DNA from: Vibrio sinaloensis DSM 21326
Lineage (GTDB): Bacteria; Pseudomonadota; Gammaproteobacteria; Enterobacterales; Vibrionaceae
Assembly (NCBI RefSeq): GCF_000189275.1
Contig: NZ_AEVT01000072.1
Coordinates: forward strand, 1-64,000
Reading direction: 5' to 3'
Length of the DNA stretch: 64,000 nt
This document shows, piece by piece, positions 18,118 to 28,213 of this stretch. Made by a program: the position numbers and the translations under genes. The notes beneath the pieces are model-generated. The model searched no databases, had not been told where the DNA came from, and saw only the letters and a program-made list of their open reading frames with translations. Position 1 is the stretch's first letter, and the number at the start of each line of letters is the position of its first letter.

Positions 18118-19152
18118 ATGACAGATAAAAAGGCAAACAATGCTTACGGCAAAGAGATCTCGATGACAGTACTGGGTGCCGGCTCATACGGTACTTCTCT
18201 GGCTATCTCTCTTGCGCGTAATGGCGCGAATGTTGTGATCTGGGGCCATGAGCCTGAGCATATGGCGCGATTAGATAAAGATCGTGCAAACCACGAATTT
18301 CTACCCGATATCGAATTTCCTGATTCATTAATTGTTGAGTCGGATCTAGAGAAAGCGGTTCAGGCGAGCCGCGATTTATTGGTTGTGGTTCCAAGTCATG
18401 TGTTTGGCGTTGTGTTGAATAACGTGAAACCTTTCTTACGTGAAGATACGCGCATTTGTTGGGCGACCAAAGGGCTAGAGCCGGAAACAGGACGCTTACT
18501 CAAGGATGTCGCGGTTGACGCCTTGGGTGAAGGGTACTCGCTGGCGGTTTTATCGGGTCCGACGTTTGCTAAAGAACTTGCGATGGGCATGCCGACTGCG
18601 ATTTCTGTCGCGTCACCTGATGCAGAGTTTGTGGCCGATCTGCAAGAAAAAATTCACTGCAGCAAAACATTTCGTGTTTATGCCAACAGTGACTTTATTG
18701 GCATGCAGTTGGGCGGTGCGGTGAAAAACGTGATTGCGATTGGCGCAGGTATGTCTGACGGCATGGGATTTGGCGCGAATGCGCGTACCGCGTTGATCAC
18801 TCGTGGCCTTGCAGAAATGAGCCGTCTAGGCGCCGCGTTAGGAGCGCAGCCGGAAACCTTTATGGGCATGGCAGGGCTTGGCGACCTTGTATTGACGTGT
18901 ACTGATAACCAATCGCGAAACCGTCGTTTTGGCTTGGCATTAGGTCAAGGTAAAGATGTGGATACTGCGCAGACTGAAATTGGTCAGGTTGTGGAAGGAT
19001 ACCGCAATACAAAAGAAGTCTATTTGCTGGCTGAGCGTGTCGGTGTCGAGATGCCAATTGTTGACCAAATTTATCAAGTATTGTATCAAGGAAAGGATGC
19101 GCGCTCGGTAGCGAAAGACCTATTGGCTCGCGATAAGAAAGCCGAAGTATAA
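18118..19152 (+). CDS. gpsA: NAD(P)-dependent glycerol-3-phosphate dehydrogenase
   Basis: GpsA reduces dihydroxyacetone phosphate to sn-glycerol-3-phosphate for phospholipid synthesis. The dinucleotide loop is [12 protein letters not shown] (about 18-29). The active-site segment [21 protein letters not shown] with its lysine and the [18 protein letters not shown] segment are intact. The length is 344 aa. It lies between secB and cysE, an order shared with E. coli. Confidence 0.97.
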   Translation: MTDKKANNAYGKEISMTVLGAGSYGTSLAISLARNGANVVIWGHEPEHMARLDKDRANHEFLPDIEFPDSLIVESDLEKAVQASRDLLVVVPSHVFGVVLNNVKPFLREDTRICWATKGLEPETGRLLKDVAVDALGEGYSLAVLSGPTFAKELAMGMPTAISVASPDAEFVADLQEKIHCSKTFRVYANSDFIGMQLGGAVKNVIAIGAGMSDGMGFGANARTALITRGLAEMSRLGAALGAQPETFMGMAGLGDLVLTCTDNQSRNRRFGLALGQGKDVDTAQTEIGQVVEGYRNTKEVYLLAERVGVEMPIVDQIYQVLYQGKDARSVAKDLLARDKKAEV

Positions 19153-19215
19153 ATCGCTACGGTATAAAAAAGTAATACTGTATCTAGAAGCAAGGATTGG
19201 GTACTAGGAAGCGAC

Positions 19216-20037
19216 ATGAAACATTGCGAAAAACAGAAAGTCTGGCAAGCCATTGTTCGAGAAGCGAGAGATTTGTCAGAACAAGAACCTATGCTAGCAA
19301 GTTTCTATCATGCCACCATCATCAAGCATGATAGCCTCGCCTCAGCATTGAGTTATATTCTGGCCAACAAGCTTAATACGGCGTCAATGCCTGCGATGGC
19401 AGTTCGAGAAGTGGTTGAAGAAGCGTTTAATGCAGATCCAAAAATCACTGAAGCGGCGGCCTGTGACATCTGTGCAACGGTTAATCGTGACCCAGCGGTC
19501 GCTATGTATTCAATGCCTTTGCTGTACCTTAAAGGTTACCATGCCCTGCAAGGCTATCGAGTGGCGAACTGGTTGTGGAAGCAAGGACGAATCGCGCTCG
19601 CTACCTATTTACAGAACCAAATCTCCGTCGCTTGCCAAGTGGATATCCATCCTGCTGCTCGTATTGGTCGCGGTATCATGCTCGACCATGCTACAGGCAT
19701 TGTGATTGGTGAAACGGCTATTGTTGAGAACGACGTATCAATCCTTCAGGATGTGACCTTAGGTGGTACAGGTAAAGAATGCGGCGATCGTCACCCTAAA
19801 ATTCGTGAAGGGGTAATGATTGGTGCTGGGGCCAAAATTCTCGGTAACATTGAGGTCGGAGAAGGCGCGAAAATTGGTTCTTGTTCCGTTGTACTTCAGC
19901 CTGTGCCTGCCCATACCACGGTGGCGGGGGTTCCGGCCAAGATCGTAGGTCGTCCGAAAACAGATAAGCCTTCTCTGGATATGGATCAGCAGTTTAACGG
20001 TAAGTCACAAAGTTTTATCGGTGGCGATGGTATCTAG
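19216..20037 (+). CDS. cysE: Serine O-acetyltransferase
   Basis: CysE acetylates L-serine with acetyl-CoA, the committed step of cysteine synthesis, and is inhibited by cysteine. The N-terminal helical domain (about 1-140) is followed by left-handed beta-helix hexapeptide repeats from about residue 140, including the catalytic DHATGIVIGET segment and GGTGKECGDRHPKI. Length is 273 aa. It is the last gene of the yibN-secB-gpsA-cysE cluster. Confidence 0.97.
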   Translation: MKHCEKQKVWQAIVREARDLSEQEPMLASFYHATIIKHDSLASALSYILANKLNTASMPAMAVREVVEEAFNADPKITEAAACDICATVNRDPAVAMYSMPLLYLKGYHALQGYRVANWLWKQGRIALATYLQNQISVACQVDIHPAARIGRGIMLDHATGIVIGETAIVENDVSILQDVTLGGTGKECGDRHPKIREGVMIGAGAKILGNIEVGEGAKIGSCSVVLQPVPAHTTVAGVPAKIVGRPKTDKPSLDMDQQFNGKSQSFIGGDGI

Positions 20038-20059
20038 AAAAAATCTAGGGTTAAAGAAT

Positions 20060-20096
20060 AATGCCAGTTGTGAAAGCAACTGGCATTGTTGTTTTT
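20060..20096 (+). terminator. Terminator after cysE
   Basis: An 11-bp stem AATGCCAGTTG/CAACTGGCATT with a 6-base loop is followed by a T-rich tail. Confidence 0.9.
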
Positions 20097-20103
20097 AAGC
20101 GCT

Positions 20104-20916
20104 TTAAAACTCCAGTAGAGAGAGGTGGTCTTCAATAGGCTTAGCGCCGTGGTACATGGGATTAGAGTTGAGGTATCCAAGCCGATTCTCTCTGAGGGTT
20201 ACCTCTTGCTTGGCATCAAGGAATGCTTGGAAGAAGGAGTGTGTTTTGGTCAGGTTGTTTTTAAAAAACGCCTCACCAAAGAACGTGAATTCTGCGGTGT
20301 TGGTACAACCAAACGACGGATGATAAGGGTCAGAGGCGGTAATGATTAAGGTATTTAGATCGGCAAGTTCGTTGACAAAACTACCCGAGAAGCACGCTGA
20401 TACAACGATGACGCGCCACTTTATTTGCGATTCATCTAAGATCGATTTCAGTTCGCGTGGCGAGATGGTTTCATTATGATTCGGCCCAAAGCTGGCGTTC
20501 AACCCATAGCGATATTCACCGTGCCCGGTCATAAAGAGAAAGAGTATGTCGTTGTCCGTATCCATCTGTTGGCCGATGTCATTTAAACTGGCTGAAAGGT
20601 TCGTGGAGGTCGCCATAGGGTAGCTATCTTGCGTCTGCTTATTATTGACCAGTAAGAGAGAGCGTCCCTGAGTGGCAAAGTTTTGATCAAACAGCTTCTG
20701 CACATAAGTGACTTCTTTCATGAACACGTCTTGATGTGAATTAGCGGCAAAACCGACAAAGTACATGTCAACCTTGTCAGGCGATTGCGGCGCGAGTTGC
20801 TCGTTTTGCTGTGACACCATAGTCGGTTGGGCATCGAGCAACGCTTGGTTCGCACAGCCAGTAAGCAGTAAACAATATAAGGCGATGATGAATGATGGCG
20901 ATGTTAGCCGCGGCAT
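20104..20916 (-). CDS. Caspase-like peptidase C13 (legumain-type) lipoprotein
   Basis: This 270-aa protein starts with a lipoprotein signal ending LLTG-C21, and Ala at +2 predicts outer-membrane sorting. The mature part carries both catalytic motifs of the CD-clan C13 fold after hydrophobic strands: His132 in FMTGHGEY and Cys175 in VVSACFSGSF. This arrangement matches legumain-like and caspase-like hydrolases, so a cysteine peptidase in the periplasm or at the envelope is likely. Substrate and physiological role are unknown to me. It lies alone between cysE and aphA. Confidence 0.8.
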   Translation of the reverse strand: MPRLTSPSFIIALYCLLLTGCANQALLDAQPTMVSQQNEQLAPQSPDKVDMYFVGFAANSHQDVFMKEVTYVQKLFDQNFATQGRSLLLVNNKQTQDSYPMATSTNLSASLNDIGQQMDTDNDILFLFMTGHGEYRYGLNASFGPNHNETISPRELKSILDESQIKWRVIVVSACFSGSFVNELADLNTLIITASDPYHPSFGCTNTAEFTFFGEAFFKNNLTKTHSFFQAFLDAKQEVTLRENRLGYLNSNPMYHGAKPIEDHLSLLEF

Positions 20917-21032
20917 AATAGTTCCTTTTAATATGACTCTAAGTGAATAATGGCGTGGCTTTGGGGTTAATAGGAAATGGTCTTATAAACTTGCGATAAG
21001 TTTCAAAAATAAAAAGGTCGGTAGAACAAAAT

Positions 21033-21060
21033 AAAAAAACCGAGCCAGTAAGCTCGGTTT
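21033..21060 (-). terminator. Terminator after aphA
   Basis: On the minus strand, ACCGAGC-N6-GCTCGGT is followed by a run of seven T. It lies about 25 bases past the aphA stop. Confidence 0.9.
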
Positions 21061-21084
21061 GTATCGTTTATTCGCTCGGGGCCA

Positions 21085-21624
21085 TTAGGCCATTGCAGTA
21101 AGCTCTGCAAGGACTTCGTCTGCCCACTCAATCCAAGCTTGGCGGACTAATAGGTTACGACGAAGAGTCAAACGTTCTAGACGCTGCTGTTTGTCCAGTG
21201 TTGATGGCGTTGAGTAGTACGCGTTTTCAATCTCTTGATAGTGAGCGACTAACTTACGAGACTCTTCTACAAGCTCAGCGAGTTGAACACGGTAAGGTGA
21301 TGCAGGCTGTACAGCACAAGCCATAAGCTTAGCAGAGAACTCATCACGCACTGTTGGGTGCGCAGTGGGTTGGTCGAACCATTCACCAAGCGCAGTGCGG
21401 CCAGCGTCAGTGATTGAGTATACTTTGCGATCAGGTTTGCCTTCTTGAGGCTCAAGTACGCAGGTCACAAGCTCATTTTGAGCCATTTTATTCAGTTCGC
21501 GATACACTTGCTGGTGGCTAGCTTTCCAGAAGTAACCGATAGTTGCAGAAAACTCTTTAGTGATATCATAGCCAGTAGCATCGCGCGTGCTTAGTACTGT
21601 CAGGATAACGTGTGGTAATGACAT
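21085..21624 (-). CDS. aphA: Quorum-sensing master regulator AphA (PadR family)
   Basis: AphA is the low-cell-density regulator of vibrios, activating virulence and biofilm programmes and repressing the LuxR/HapR side. The 179-aa product starts MSLPHVILTVLST and has the PadR winged helix (about 1-90: GYDITKEF, SHQQVYRELNKM, GKPDRKVYSIT) and a C-terminal helical dimerisation arm (LTLRRNLLVRQAWIEWADEVL). It closely resembles V. cholerae AphA as I remember it. ATG 21624 is chosen over an upstream TTG that would add seven residues. Confidence 0.96.
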   Translation of the reverse strand: MSLPHVILTVLSTRDATGYDITKEFSATIGYFWKASHQQVYRELNKMAQNELVTCVLEPQEGKPDRKVYSITDAGRTALGEWFDQPTAHPTVRDEFSAKLMACAVQPASPYRVQLAELVEESRKLVAHYQEIENAYYSTPSTLDKQQRLERLTLRRNLLVRQAWIEWADEVLAELTAMA

Positions 21625-21734
21625 GTCTTCAATCCAAATGGTCAATAAACTTCAAAATTAATCTGCTTAGGTACTGTTGTGCTTCTATGGCACTTAATAA
21701 TCAGTGGAATACCTAATAGGTAACCTTAAGCAGC

Positions 21735-21751
21735 ACCAACATCATGTTGGT
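21735..21751 (-). repeat. Perfect dyad in the aphA leader
   Basis: ACCAACAT and ATGTTGGT are exact inverted repeats around one central base, 111-127 bases upstream of the aphA start. In RNA this would form a hairpin next to the proposed Qrr-pairing segment. As DNA it could be a dimeric regulator site. Confidence 0.6.
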
Positions 21752-21906
21752 CATGTCACCTTAATAAAGCCGTTTATCACCTAGATCGAATCACAAGGAA
21801 TCGAGGTAGCGTATGCTTGGGTTAGTTATATGTGCATACAGCGGACGAGTAGTATATCTAAATAATAAGCATAAAGTGGAATAGATGGACAAAATATACC
21901 AAAAAA

Positions 21907-21925
21907 CTGATAATTTTCTCAATAA
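21907..21925. promoter_or_regulatory. LuxR/HapR/SmcR-type binding site upstream of aphA
   Basis: CTGATAATTTTCTCAATAA matches the palindromic LuxR-family consensus (TTGATAAATTTATCAATAA core) at 16 of 19 positions. It lies about 283-301 bases before the aphA start codon. Repression of aphA by the high-cell-density regulator is established in several vibrios. Confidence 0.65.
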
Positions 21926-22018
21926 TTGGATTTTTTAGGGTTTTATGTTTGTCTGGTGGGTATAAATGTCAATGTTTCGGAGCTTTGTTTGGCGTTGTTC
22001 AATCCGTATAGTGTTAAA

Positions 22019-22047
22019 TAAAAAGGCTGACGTATGTGTCAGCCTTA
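22019..22047 (-). terminator. Terminator after ppc
   Basis: On the minus strand, AAGGCTGAC-N6-GTCAGCCTT followed by TTTATT, 14 bases past the ppc stop. Confidence 0.88.
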
Positions 22048-22061
22048 TTCATTCGCGGTGT

Positions 22062-24698
22062 TTAACCCGTGTTACGCATGCCAGCAGCAATACCTGCGAT
22101 GGTGACCATTAGTGCTTCTTCCAGTTCCTCTGTCGCCGCTTCTTCGCTTTGACGGGTACGATAAAGAAGTTCAGCTTGAAGCATGTTCAATGGCTCAACG
22201 TAGATATTACGTAGGCGAATAGACTCTTGGCCCCAAGGGTCGCTTTGCATTAAGTTCTCATTGTTTTCAACATTCAGAACCGCTTTAATGTCTTCTTGCA
22301 GCTGGTTACGTAAGCGATCGCCAAGCGGCAACAGTTTCGGGTCTGCGAGACGTTCGTCGTAGTAGCGAGAGATCTCAATGTTACACTTAGTGTATACCAT
22401 CTCTAACATACCCAAACGCGTTGAGAAGAATGGCCATTCACGACACATTTCTTCCAGTAGAGCTTGGTGGCCTTTGTCTACCGAATACTGAATTGCTTCA
22501 CCAGCACCCAACCATGCTGGCAGAACCAGACGGTTTTGACTCCAAGAGAAGATCCAAGGAATGGCGCGTAAACTTTCTACGCCGCCTTTAGGGTTGCGTT
22601 TTGCTGGGCGAGAGCCAAGTGGCAGTTTACCTAACTCCAGTTCAGGCGTTGCTTGGCGGAAGTAAGGAACGAAATCTGGTTCCCCGCGAACAACGCTGCG
22701 ATACGCTTCACAGCTTACTTCAGAGAGTACGTTCATTAGGTCACGCCACTCTTGCTTCGGCTCTGGTGGTGGCAGTAGGTTCGCTTCTAGAATCGCGCTG
22801 GCGTAAAGGTTGAAACTGTTCACAGCCACTTCTGGTAAACCAAGTTTAAAGCGAATCATCTCACCTTGTTCTGTAACACGTAGCCCGCCTTTTAAGCTCT
22901 TTGGTGGCTGTGAAAGCAGTGCAGCGTGTGCAGGCGCACCACCACGACCAATCGTGCCACCACGGCCATGGAATAGGGTCAGTTCAACGCCTTCTTCTTC
23001 AGCGACTTTAACCAAAGATTCCATTGCGTGGTATTGGGCCCACCCCGCAGACATCACGCCCGCATCTTTGGCTGAATCTGAGTAACCAATCATGACCATC
23101 TGGTGGTTTTGGATAAAGCCACGATAGAGGTCAATGCCCATTAGCTGTTTGATTACCGACTCTGCGTTATTCAAATCGTCGAGCGTTTCGAACAGCGGAC
23201 AAACGTCCATGCGGTAAGGACAGCCAGATTCTTGCAGCAGTAGGTGAACCGCGAGGACATCAGACGCCGTTCTCGCCATTGAAATGACGTAAGCACCAAA
23301 GGCTTCACGAGGTTGAGCTGCAACAATTTTACAGGTATCCAATACTTCTTTAACGGCTTCCGATGGTTGCCAATCTCTCGGTAATAGAGGACGCTTAGAA
23401 GCCAATTCATTGGTTAGGAAGGCAACTTTGTCCTGCTCGCTCCATTGGTCGTAATCGCCAATACCCAAATAACGAGTTAGCTCAGAAAGTACATCTGAGT
23501 GACGAGTACTTTCTTGGCGGATATCAAGACGAACAAGGTGCACACCAAAGGCTTTGATTCGGCGTAGTGTATCCAGCAAAGAGCCGTCGGCAATGATACC
23601 CATGCCGCACTCATGCAGAGATTGGTAACAAGCGTATAAAGGCTCCCAAAGCTGTTCAACGCGCTGCAACGGCGCTTTTACTGCCAGTTTTTGGCCGTTT
23701 ACTTTCGCGTCTAGGATCTCTTTGGTTTCCGTAAGCAGACTACGTAGTTGCTTTAATACAGCGCGATAAGGTTCATGTTCATCTTGGCCAGCTAACTGGC
23801 GAATCGCGTCATTACACTGCGTCATCGACAATTCGCTAACCAACTCATTCACGTCGTTTAGGTAAAGATCGGCGGCTTTCCAACGCGACAGTAGCATCAC
23901 TTCACGGGTGACGGTATGAGTCACAAATGGGTTGCCATCTCGGTCTCCGCCCATCCAAGACGAGAAATGTACCGGTCGAGCATCGATCGGTAAGCCTTCA
24001 CCTAAATAGTCTTTTAGGCGGACATCCATTTCACGTAGAAAATCTGGAACGGCTTCCCACAATGAATTTTCAACGACAGCAAAGCCCCATTTTGCTTCAT
24101 CGAGTGGCGTAGGGCGTTGCTTACGGATAGTGTCTGAGTGCCAGCTTTGGGCAATAAGTTGCTCCAAGCGGCGTTCTGTTTTCTGGCGTTCTTTCGCTGA
24201 CAGATCACCAAGCTCTAGCTTAGAGAGACATTTATTGATTTTGACCAACTTGTTGATCATTGTGCGACGGGTGATTTCGGTCGGGTGCGCTGTCAGCACC
24301 AGCTCAATATTCAATTCACGAACGGCTTGAGCGGTATCCAACTTGCTGATGTCATTTTGACCTAGCTTGGCAAACAAGGTGTTGAGCGCATCGGGTTCAC
24401 AAACGTGGGCATCGCAGTGACGTGAGATTGTGTGGTACTGCTCAGCCATGTTCGTTAGGTTGAGGAATTGGTTGAAGGCATGGGCAACTGGCGTCAATTG
24501 CTCATTAGGGAGGTTCTTAATTTCCTCAATCAGACTTTCACGGTCAGCTTGATTACCAGCTAGGGCGGACTTGGAAAGCTTACGAATCGTTTCTACTTTT
24601 TCCAGTAGCTCGTCACCATGTGCGTCCTTGATGGTGTTACCGAGCAAGTGTCCTAGCATGCTCACATTGCTTCGGAGAGCAGAGTATTTCTCATTCAT
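22062..24698 (-). CDS. ppc: Phosphoenolpyruvate carboxylase
   Basis: Ppc makes oxaloacetate from phosphoenolpyruvate and bicarbonate, refilling the TCA cycle. Catalytic His138 lies in VLTAHPTE. The [14 protein letters not shown] loop and the C-terminal MRNTG carboxyl end are intact. ATG 24698 gives [20 protein letters not shown] (878 aa), close to the usual length, and has AGGA six to nine bases upstream. A frame open further upstream to 24803 adds 35 residues not expected in Ppc. Confidence 0.97.
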   Translation of the reverse strand: MNEKYSALRSNVSMLGHLLGNTIKDAHGDELLEKVETIRKLSKSALAGNQADRESLIEEIKNLPNEQLTPVAHAFNQFLNLTNMAEQYHTISRHCDAHVCEPDALNTLFAKLGQNDISKLDTAQAVRELNIELVLTAHPTEITRRTMINKLVKINKCLSKLELGDLSAKERQKTERRLEQLIAQSWHSDTIRKQRPTPLDEAKWGFAVVENSLWEAVPDFLREMDVRLKDYLGEGLPIDARPVHFSSWMGGDRDGNPFVTHTVTREVMLLSRWKAADLYLNDVNELVSELSMTQCNDAIRQLAGQDEHEPYRAVLKQLRSLLTETKEILDAKVNGQKLAVKAPLQRVEQLWEPLYACYQSLHECGMGIIADGSLLDTLRRIKAFGVHLVRLDIRQESTRHSDVLSELTRYLGIGDYDQWSEQDKVAFLTNELASKRPLLPRDWQPSEAVKEVLDTCKIVAAQPREAFGAYVISMARTASDVLAVHLLLQESGCPYRMDVCPLFETLDDLNNAESVIKQLMGIDLYRGFIQNHQMVMIGYSDSAKDAGVMSAGWAQYHAMESLVKVAEEEGVELTLFHGRGGTIGRGGAPAHAALLSQPPKSLKGGLRVTEQGEMIRFKLGLPEVAVNSFNLYASAILEANLLPPPEPKQEWRDLMNVLSEVSCEAYRSVVRGEPDFVPYFRQATPELELGKLPLGSRPAKRNPKGGVESLRAIPWIFSWSQNRLVLPAWLGAGEAIQYSVDKGHQALLEEMCREWPFFSTRLGMLEMVYTKCNIEISRYYDERLADPKLLPLGDRLRNQLQEDIKAVLNVENNENLMQSDPWGQESIRLRNIYVEPLNMLQAELLYRTRQSEEAATEELEEALMVTIAGIAAGMRNTG

Positions 24699-24975
24699 TG
24701 TCATCCTGCCTTGTAAAAAAATTACATCCAATGTTCTTTTGTTAGGCAAACAATCTAGCGAAAAATGTTGTGCCGAGTCAATTATCGCAGGCAAAGTTTG
24801 CAAATATTGTGCAAATGAATGTATCTCAAGTAAGCAACCAGTTGATATCAGGCGTGCTGAAAATTTATTACAAAATGCGACTCGGTGAGTTTGAAATTAT
24901 TGCGCGTTGCCAAATTAGGCTTTCAAGGGGAGTGTATGGTGGGAGGAAGCGCAAAGCACGCCTCCTCGCACCTGT

Positions 24976-26115
24976 TTAGTTAAAACAGTATTGGTACATG
25001 GCTTTTGATAAAACGTTGATCGTTGGATCGATAAATTCAAACGCAAGGAATTCATCTGGCTGATGGGCTTGATCAATAGAGCCCGGGCCTAGCACGAGGG
25101 TTGGACAAAGCTGCTGTAAGAAAGGTGCTTCTGTACAATAGTTGACGGTTTCTGATTCAACACCACAGATTGCCTCAATCCCTCCAATAAACGGATGGTC
25201 ATGTTGGCATTCGTAGCCCGGTATCGGTTCATGCAGTGGGGTGATTTCTATTCTGCCTGGCCACTTGGCTTCAATTTCCTTTAAGGCGCCTCTTAGCATG
25301 TTATCGAGTCCATCTAAGCTGATCCCTGGCAGTGGGCGAACGTCGTAATGCAGTTCGCAACAGCCACAAATACGATTGGCACTGTCTCCGCCGTGAATAT
25401 GACCTAGATTTAAAGTCGGGCTCGGAATGGCAAAGCCTGGATGATGATATTCTTTAATCAACCTATCACGCAATTGCATTAAGGCGAACAGAACCTCGTG
25501 CATGATTTCTATTGCGTTGACCCCAAGTGCTGGGTCAGATGAGTGACCGGACTTACCCGTGACGCGCACTGCATTGGCGACATGACCTTTATGGCCTCGA
25601 ATTGGAATCAAGCTGGTGGGTTCGCCAATTATGCAGTAATCCGGCTTAAAGGGGGCACTTTCAGTAAAATGGCGCGCGCCGAGCATTGTAGTTTCTTCAT
25701 CGCAAGTGGCGAGCACATATAAGGGCTTAGTCTGTTTACTCCAGTCGACCTTTTTAACGGCTTCGATAATAAAAGCGAAGTAGCCTTTCATATCCGCCGT
25801 GCCTAGCCCATAAAACCGGTTATTCGCTTCTGTCAGTGCATGAGGGTCGAAATTCCAACGCCCTTGATCAAAAGGAACAGTATCGCTATGACCCGCCAGT
25901 AGTAACCCACCTTCACCATTGCCTTTTTTAGCAATCAGATTGTATTTGCCGCTTTCAACCTGAGTCAGTTCAACACTAAAGCCGACATCTTTTAACCAGC
26001 CTGCCAACTTTTCAATCACTTGCGCGTTACCTTCATCCCAACTCGGGTCTGTCGAGCTAATCGAAGAGGTAGAGATTAGGCCTTGGTAGACCTCTTTAAA
26101 ACTCGGTAATTGCAT
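24976..26115 (-). CDS. argE: Acetylornithine deacetylase
   Basis: ArgE removes the acetyl group from N2-acetylornithine to give ornithine, using a two-metal M20 active site. Metal ligand segments are [11 protein letters not shown] and [13 protein letters not shown], and the catalytic Glu pair is in [15 protein letters not shown] 26115 gives [21 protein letters not shown] (379 aa), typical of gammaproteobacterial ArgE. The frame is open 11 codons further upstream, which I do not use. It is divergent from argCBGH. Confidence 0.96.
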   Translation of the reverse strand: MQLPSFKEVYQGLISTSSISSTDPSWDEGNAQVIEKLAGWLKDVGFSVELTQVESGKYNLIAKKGNGEGGLLLAGHSDTVPFDQGRWNFDPHALTEANNRFYGLGTADMKGYFAFIIEAVKKVDWSKQTKPLYVLATCDEETTMLGARHFTESAPFKPDYCIIGEPTSLIPIRGHKGHVANAVRVTGKSGHSSDPALGVNAIEIMHEVLFALMQLRDRLIKEYHHPGFAIPSPTLNLGHIHGGDSANRICGCCELHYDVRPLPGISLDGLDNMLRGALKEIEAKWPGRIEITPLHEPIPGYECQHDHPFIGGIEAICGVESETVNYCTEAPFLQQLCPTLVLGPGSIDQAHQPDEFLAFEFIDPTINVLSKAMYQYCFN

Positions 26116-26160
26116 AATTAGTTTGCTTTCCCTGTTGACATAAATCAATTAAGAAGGTAA

Positions 26161-26199
26161 AACACATAATAAATCACTTTTATTGAATAAAAAACCGAT
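26161..26199. promoter_or_regulatory. Probable tandem ARG boxes between argE and argC
   Basis: Two 18-bp A/T-rich elements (26161-26178 and 26182-26199) are separated by 3 bp, the usual ArgR operator geometry. Each fits the WNTGAATAWWTATTCANW consensus at about 12 of 16 fixed positions, and the second contains TTGAATAAA. The position between the divergent argE and argCBGH units is where ArgR binds in E. coli. Confidence 0.5.
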
Positions 26200-26268
26200 A
26201 ATTGCGATGTTTTTGTAAATTTATAGTCATCATTGAGATGGCTAATTATAAAGAAAATGGATGTCGAA

Positions 26269-27273
26269 ATGCTAAAAACCACAATCATTGGCGCAAGCGG
26301 ATATACCGGAGCAGAGCTGGCGCTTATGGTGCAAAAACACCCACAGCTTACGCTATCAGGTTTATATGTATCCGCCAATAGTCTTGATGCTGGTAAAAGC
26401 ATTTCTGATTTACACCGTAAGTTGGCTGGATTAATTAATGAGCCAGTTCAACCACTTAAAGATATTGAGCAAGTGGCAAAAAACAGTGATGTGGTGTTTT
26501 TGGCTACGGCACATGAAGTGAGTCATGATCTTGCTGCGACGTTTTTACACCATGGTTGTCAGGTGTTTGATCTTTCCGGAGCATTCCGAGTTAAGAAAGA
26601 AGGATTCTACCGAGAGTTCTATGGCTTCGAGCATAACTATGAGAATTTGCTGGATATTTCTACTTATGGGCTGGCGGAATGGAACAGCGCAGCGATTAAG
26701 CAAGCACAACTTATTGCCGTTCCAGGGTGTTACCCAACAGCGTCTCAACTTGCGATTAAACCGCTGTTAGAAAAAGGGTTAGTGGATGAGCTGCAATGGC
26801 CTGTGATTAACGCAACCAGCGGAGTTTCGGGGGCAGGTAGAAAAGCGTCTATAACGAACAGCTTTTGCGAGGTGAGCTTACAACCATATGGCGTGTTTAA
26901 TCACCGTCACCAACCTGAGATCGCCAGTCACCTAGGCAGAGATGTCATTTTTACACCTCACTTAGGTAATTTTAAACGTGGCATTCTAGCTACTGTGACC
27001 ATAAAGCTCGCTGCTGGCAGTACAGCAGAACAGGTTGCTGAAGCATTTCACAGCGCATACCAAGAGTCAGCGGCAGTGCGTTTACTGAATAACGCCATGC
27101 CTTCAATACAAAATGTTGAAAATACGCCTTTCTGCGACATTGGCTGGAAGGTTCAGGGCGAGCACGTCATCGTAGTCTCTGCGATTGATAACTTGCTTAA
27201 AGGTGCATCAAGTCAAGCGATGCAATGTTTAAACATCCACTACGGATTTCCAGAGTTAACTGCCCTTATTTAG
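26269..27273 (+). CDS. argC: N-acetyl-gamma-glutamyl-phosphate reductase
   Basis: ArgC reduces N-acetylglutamyl phosphate to the semialdehyde with NADPH in arginine synthesis. The nucleotide loop is [10 protein letters not shown] near the start, and the nucleophilic Cys lies in [11 protein letters not shown] 26269 gives [14 protein letters not shown] (334 aa) with GGA eight bases upstream. In-frame ATG 26257 and TTG 26233 are less likely. It opens argCBGH. Confidence 0.96.
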   Translation: MLKTTIIGASGYTGAELALMVQKHPQLTLSGLYVSANSLDAGKSISDLHRKLAGLINEPVQPLKDIEQVAKNSDVVFLATAHEVSHDLAATFLHHGCQVFDLSGAFRVKKEGFYREFYGFEHNYENLLDISTYGLAEWNSAAIKQAQLIAVPGCYPTASQLAIKPLLEKGLVDELQWPVINATSGVSGAGRKASITNSFCEVSLQPYGVFNHRHQPEIASHLGRDVIFTPHLGNFKRGILATVTIKLAAGSTAEQVAEAFHSAYQESAAVRLLNNAMPSIQNVENTPFCDIGWKVQGEHVIVVSAIDNLLKGASSQAMQCLNIHYGFPELTALI

Positions 27274-27309
27274 GCAACCAGCCTAAGCAAGTCGGTAAAG
27301 GGAAAAGTA

Positions 27310-28104
27310 ATGACAGATAACAAAACTACTCCATTAGTGATCAAATTAGGCGGTGCTGCACTGTCTTGTACTGAGACGCTTAGCCAGGTATTCGGCGCCA
27401 TCGCGAATTATCAAAAGCAAGCTCAGCGACGAATCGTGATCGTCCACGGAGGAGGTTATCTGGTGGACGATCTGATGGACAAGTTGCAACTCGAAACCGT
27501 TAAAAAAGCAGGGTTACGTGTCACGCCCTACGATCAAATCCCGCTTATGGTTGGAGCGCTAGCCGGCACTGCTAACAAAATGCTGCAAGGTCAAGCAATT
27601 AAAGATGGCCTTAACGCCGTTGGTTTAAGCTTGGCTGACGGTGGCTTATGTCAGGTGGTAGAGCTGGATCCTGAGTTGGGTGCCGTTGGCAAAGCGAGCC
27701 CAGGTAGCTCTGAAGTGCTCCAAGCAATATTGGCAGCGGGGGCTTTGCCTATCATCAGTTCCATTGGTTTAACAGAGCAAGGCCAAATGATGAATGTCAA
27801 TGCGGATCAAGCTGCAGTGGCCGTCGCAGGTGCTCTAGATGCTGAGTTGGTGCTGCTTTCTGATGTGAGTGGTGTTTTAGATGGCAAGGGTCATCTTATC
27901 AAAAGCTTGGATGAGCAAGAGGCGCAAAGTCTTATTCAAGGCCAAGTGATCACCGATGGCATGATCGTCAAAGTTAACGCGGCGTTGGAAGCGGCAAATG
28001 ACCTAGGCCGACCAATCGAAGTCGCCACATGGCGCTACCCAGAAAAATTGGTTGAGCTGTTTGCAGGCCAAAGTATTGGCACTCAGTTTTTACCTAAGCA
28101 GTAA
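27310..28104 (+). CDS. argB: Acetylglutamate kinase
   Basis: ArgB phosphorylates N-acetylglutamate. The amino-acid-kinase fold is clear from [10 protein letters not shown] at the start, [13 protein letters not shown], and [15 protein letters not shown] with [11 protein letters not shown] near the C-terminal half. Length is 264 aa. It is 36 bp after argC. Confidence 0.97.
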   Translation: MTDNKTTPLVIKLGGAALSCTETLSQVFGAIANYQKQAQRRIVIVHGGGYLVDDLMDKLQLETVKKAGLRVTPYDQIPLMVGALAGTANKMLQGQAIKDGLNAVGLSLADGGLCQVVELDPELGAVGKASPGSSEVLQAILAAGALPIISSIGLTEQGQMMNVNADQAAVAVAGALDAELVLLSDVSGVLDGKGHLIKSLDEQEAQSLIQGQVITDGMIVKVNAALEAANDLGRPIEVATWRYPEKLVELFAGQSIGTQFLPKQ

Positions 28105-28119
28105 ATACATAATGAATTC

Positions 28120-28144
28120 GCTTGAGGGCAGGCAGCGCTCAAGC
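28120..28144 (+). other. Hairpin between argB and argG
   Basis: GCTTGAG and CTCAAGC are perfect inverted repeats with an 11-base loop in the 109-bp argB-argG gap. No T-run follows, so it may be a processing or stability element. Confidence 0.4.
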
Positions 28145-28213
28145 AGCAGAATAACTAAGAAGTAACCCGTAGCACTGACCGCCAAGCGCAGAGCCGGGAT
28201 TTGGAGAAAGAAA

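Larger units (their letters stand above)
21625..22018 (-). promoter_or_regulatory. aphA promoter and long 5' leader region
   Basis: The gap between aphA and ppc holds no gene. Reading toward aphA it has a LuxR/HapR-like site (21907-21925), a segment that would pair with Qrr sRNAs (21759-21772), a perfect dyad ACCAACAT-c-ATGTTGGT (21735-21751), and A/T-rich stretches suited to a promoter near 21850-21960. The size and content fit a gene controlled both at the promoter and through its mRNA leader. Confidence 0.7.

Noticed and set aside
24935..24975. Terminator between argE and ppc
   Set aside because: GGAGG and CCTCC repeats can pair but no T-run follows on the minus strand, so a functional terminator is not supported.
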